Assembly (NCBI GenBank): GCA_024278955.1
Contig: JAJRSE010000002.1
Coordinates: 1 to 64,000, forward strand
From: Planctomycetota bacterium
Lineage (GTDB): Bacteria; Planctomycetota; Planctomycetia; Pirellulales; Lacipirellulaceae
Direction: 5' to 3'
Length of the DNA stretch: 64,000 nucleotides
The position numbers and the translations under genes are program-made. This document shows positions 63,932 to 64,000 of the stretch, piece after piece. Below the pieces are notes generated by a model, which ran no database searches, was not told the DNA's origin, and worked only from the letters and a program-made list of their open reading frames with translations. Position 1 is the stretch's first letter, and each line of letters begins with the position of its first letter.

Positions 63932-63985
63932 CGACGCGTAAGCGAGGGATGCACCGTCCAGGGTTTATCCCTCGCTTACGCGTCG
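63932..63985. repeat. Long inverted repeat at the right edge
   Basis: CGACGCGTAAGCGAGGGAT (63932-63950) and ATCCCTCGCTTACGCGTCG (63967-63985) are perfect 19-bp arms with a 16-base loop. The word CCTCGCTTACGCGTCG is, from memory, a frequent interspersed repeat in planctomycetes. Confidence 0.75.
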
Positions 63986-64000
63986 AGTTACGGGAGATTC

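Overview
The window looks like chromosomal DNA of a planctomycete, most likely of the Pirellulales group. The evidence is the combination of a BBP7-type outer-membrane protein, DUF1080 and SGNH secreted proteins, two PEP-CTERM proteins (one with T5SS/PEP-CTERM repeats and a dockerin-like segment), a BamA with a long Pro/Ser/Gln-rich linker, CsrA and SpoVG encoded together, and many short dispersed repeats at gene boundaries. No rRNA, tRNA or CRISPR array was recognised. The species cannot be named from sequence alone.

Layout. 1-3.7 kb: the tail of an ISL3-like transposase at the left edge, two secreted carbohydrate-type proteins, thymidylate kinase and a DUF368 membrane protein. 4.1-7.3 kb: ispE, an enlarged zinc-ribbon SpoVG, a small unknown protein, csrA and a small conserved-looking protein. 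7.7-14.1 kb: YjbQ, an isolated helical protein, ribD, a SEC-C/TPR-like protein and transaldolase. 14.4-23 kb: BBP7 barrel, an RND/MMPL exporter, an S41 protease, a small unknown protein and folC. 23.6-28.7 kb: a five-gene same-strand cluster encoding a LolD/MacB-like ABC ATPase, its permease, a secreted CxxC protein and two DUF3299-like proteins. 28.7-37.5 kb (minus): a coiled-coil protein and the classical thrS-infC-rpmI-rplT-pheS-pheT translation cluster. 37.7-42.2 kb: an RNase Z-like hydrolase, SMUG-type uracil-DNA glycosylase, scpA, and a HIT hydrolase overlapping a dGTPase-like HD protein. 42.5-46.3 kb: rpsA with a strong terminator, a primary-type sigma factor and a small secreted protein. 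46.3-56.2 kb: bamA, two PEP-CTERM proteins, mtaB, a transglutaminase-like protein and a TlpA-like thioredoxin. 56.4-64 kb: a repeat block, then a 1936-residue PilX/GspK-like protein and a prepilin-like protein on the minus strand.

How the genes fit together. Housekeeping functions dominate: translation, nucleotide, isoprenoid, riboflavin and folate synthesis, chromosome segregation and base repair. A second group builds or decorates the cell envelope (BamA, BBP7, RND exporter, S41 protease, PEP-CTERM proteins, pseudopilins). The best candidate for an under-described system is the ABC-DUF3299 cluster: its permease has a His/Asp-rich extracytoplasmic segment and its accessory proteins carry CxxC and ECCFG motifs, which suggests envelope metal handling. 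That function is an inference.

Two features recur. Dispersed repeats sit exactly at gene ends, and in several cases the stop codon lies inside the repeat. Several genes have unusual starts: infC apparently starts with ATC, popT-like with TTG, pheS, the HIT gene, the dGTPase and the BBP7 gene with GTG, and the prepilin-like gene at 62.7-63.8 kb has no conventional start that would include its leader peptide.
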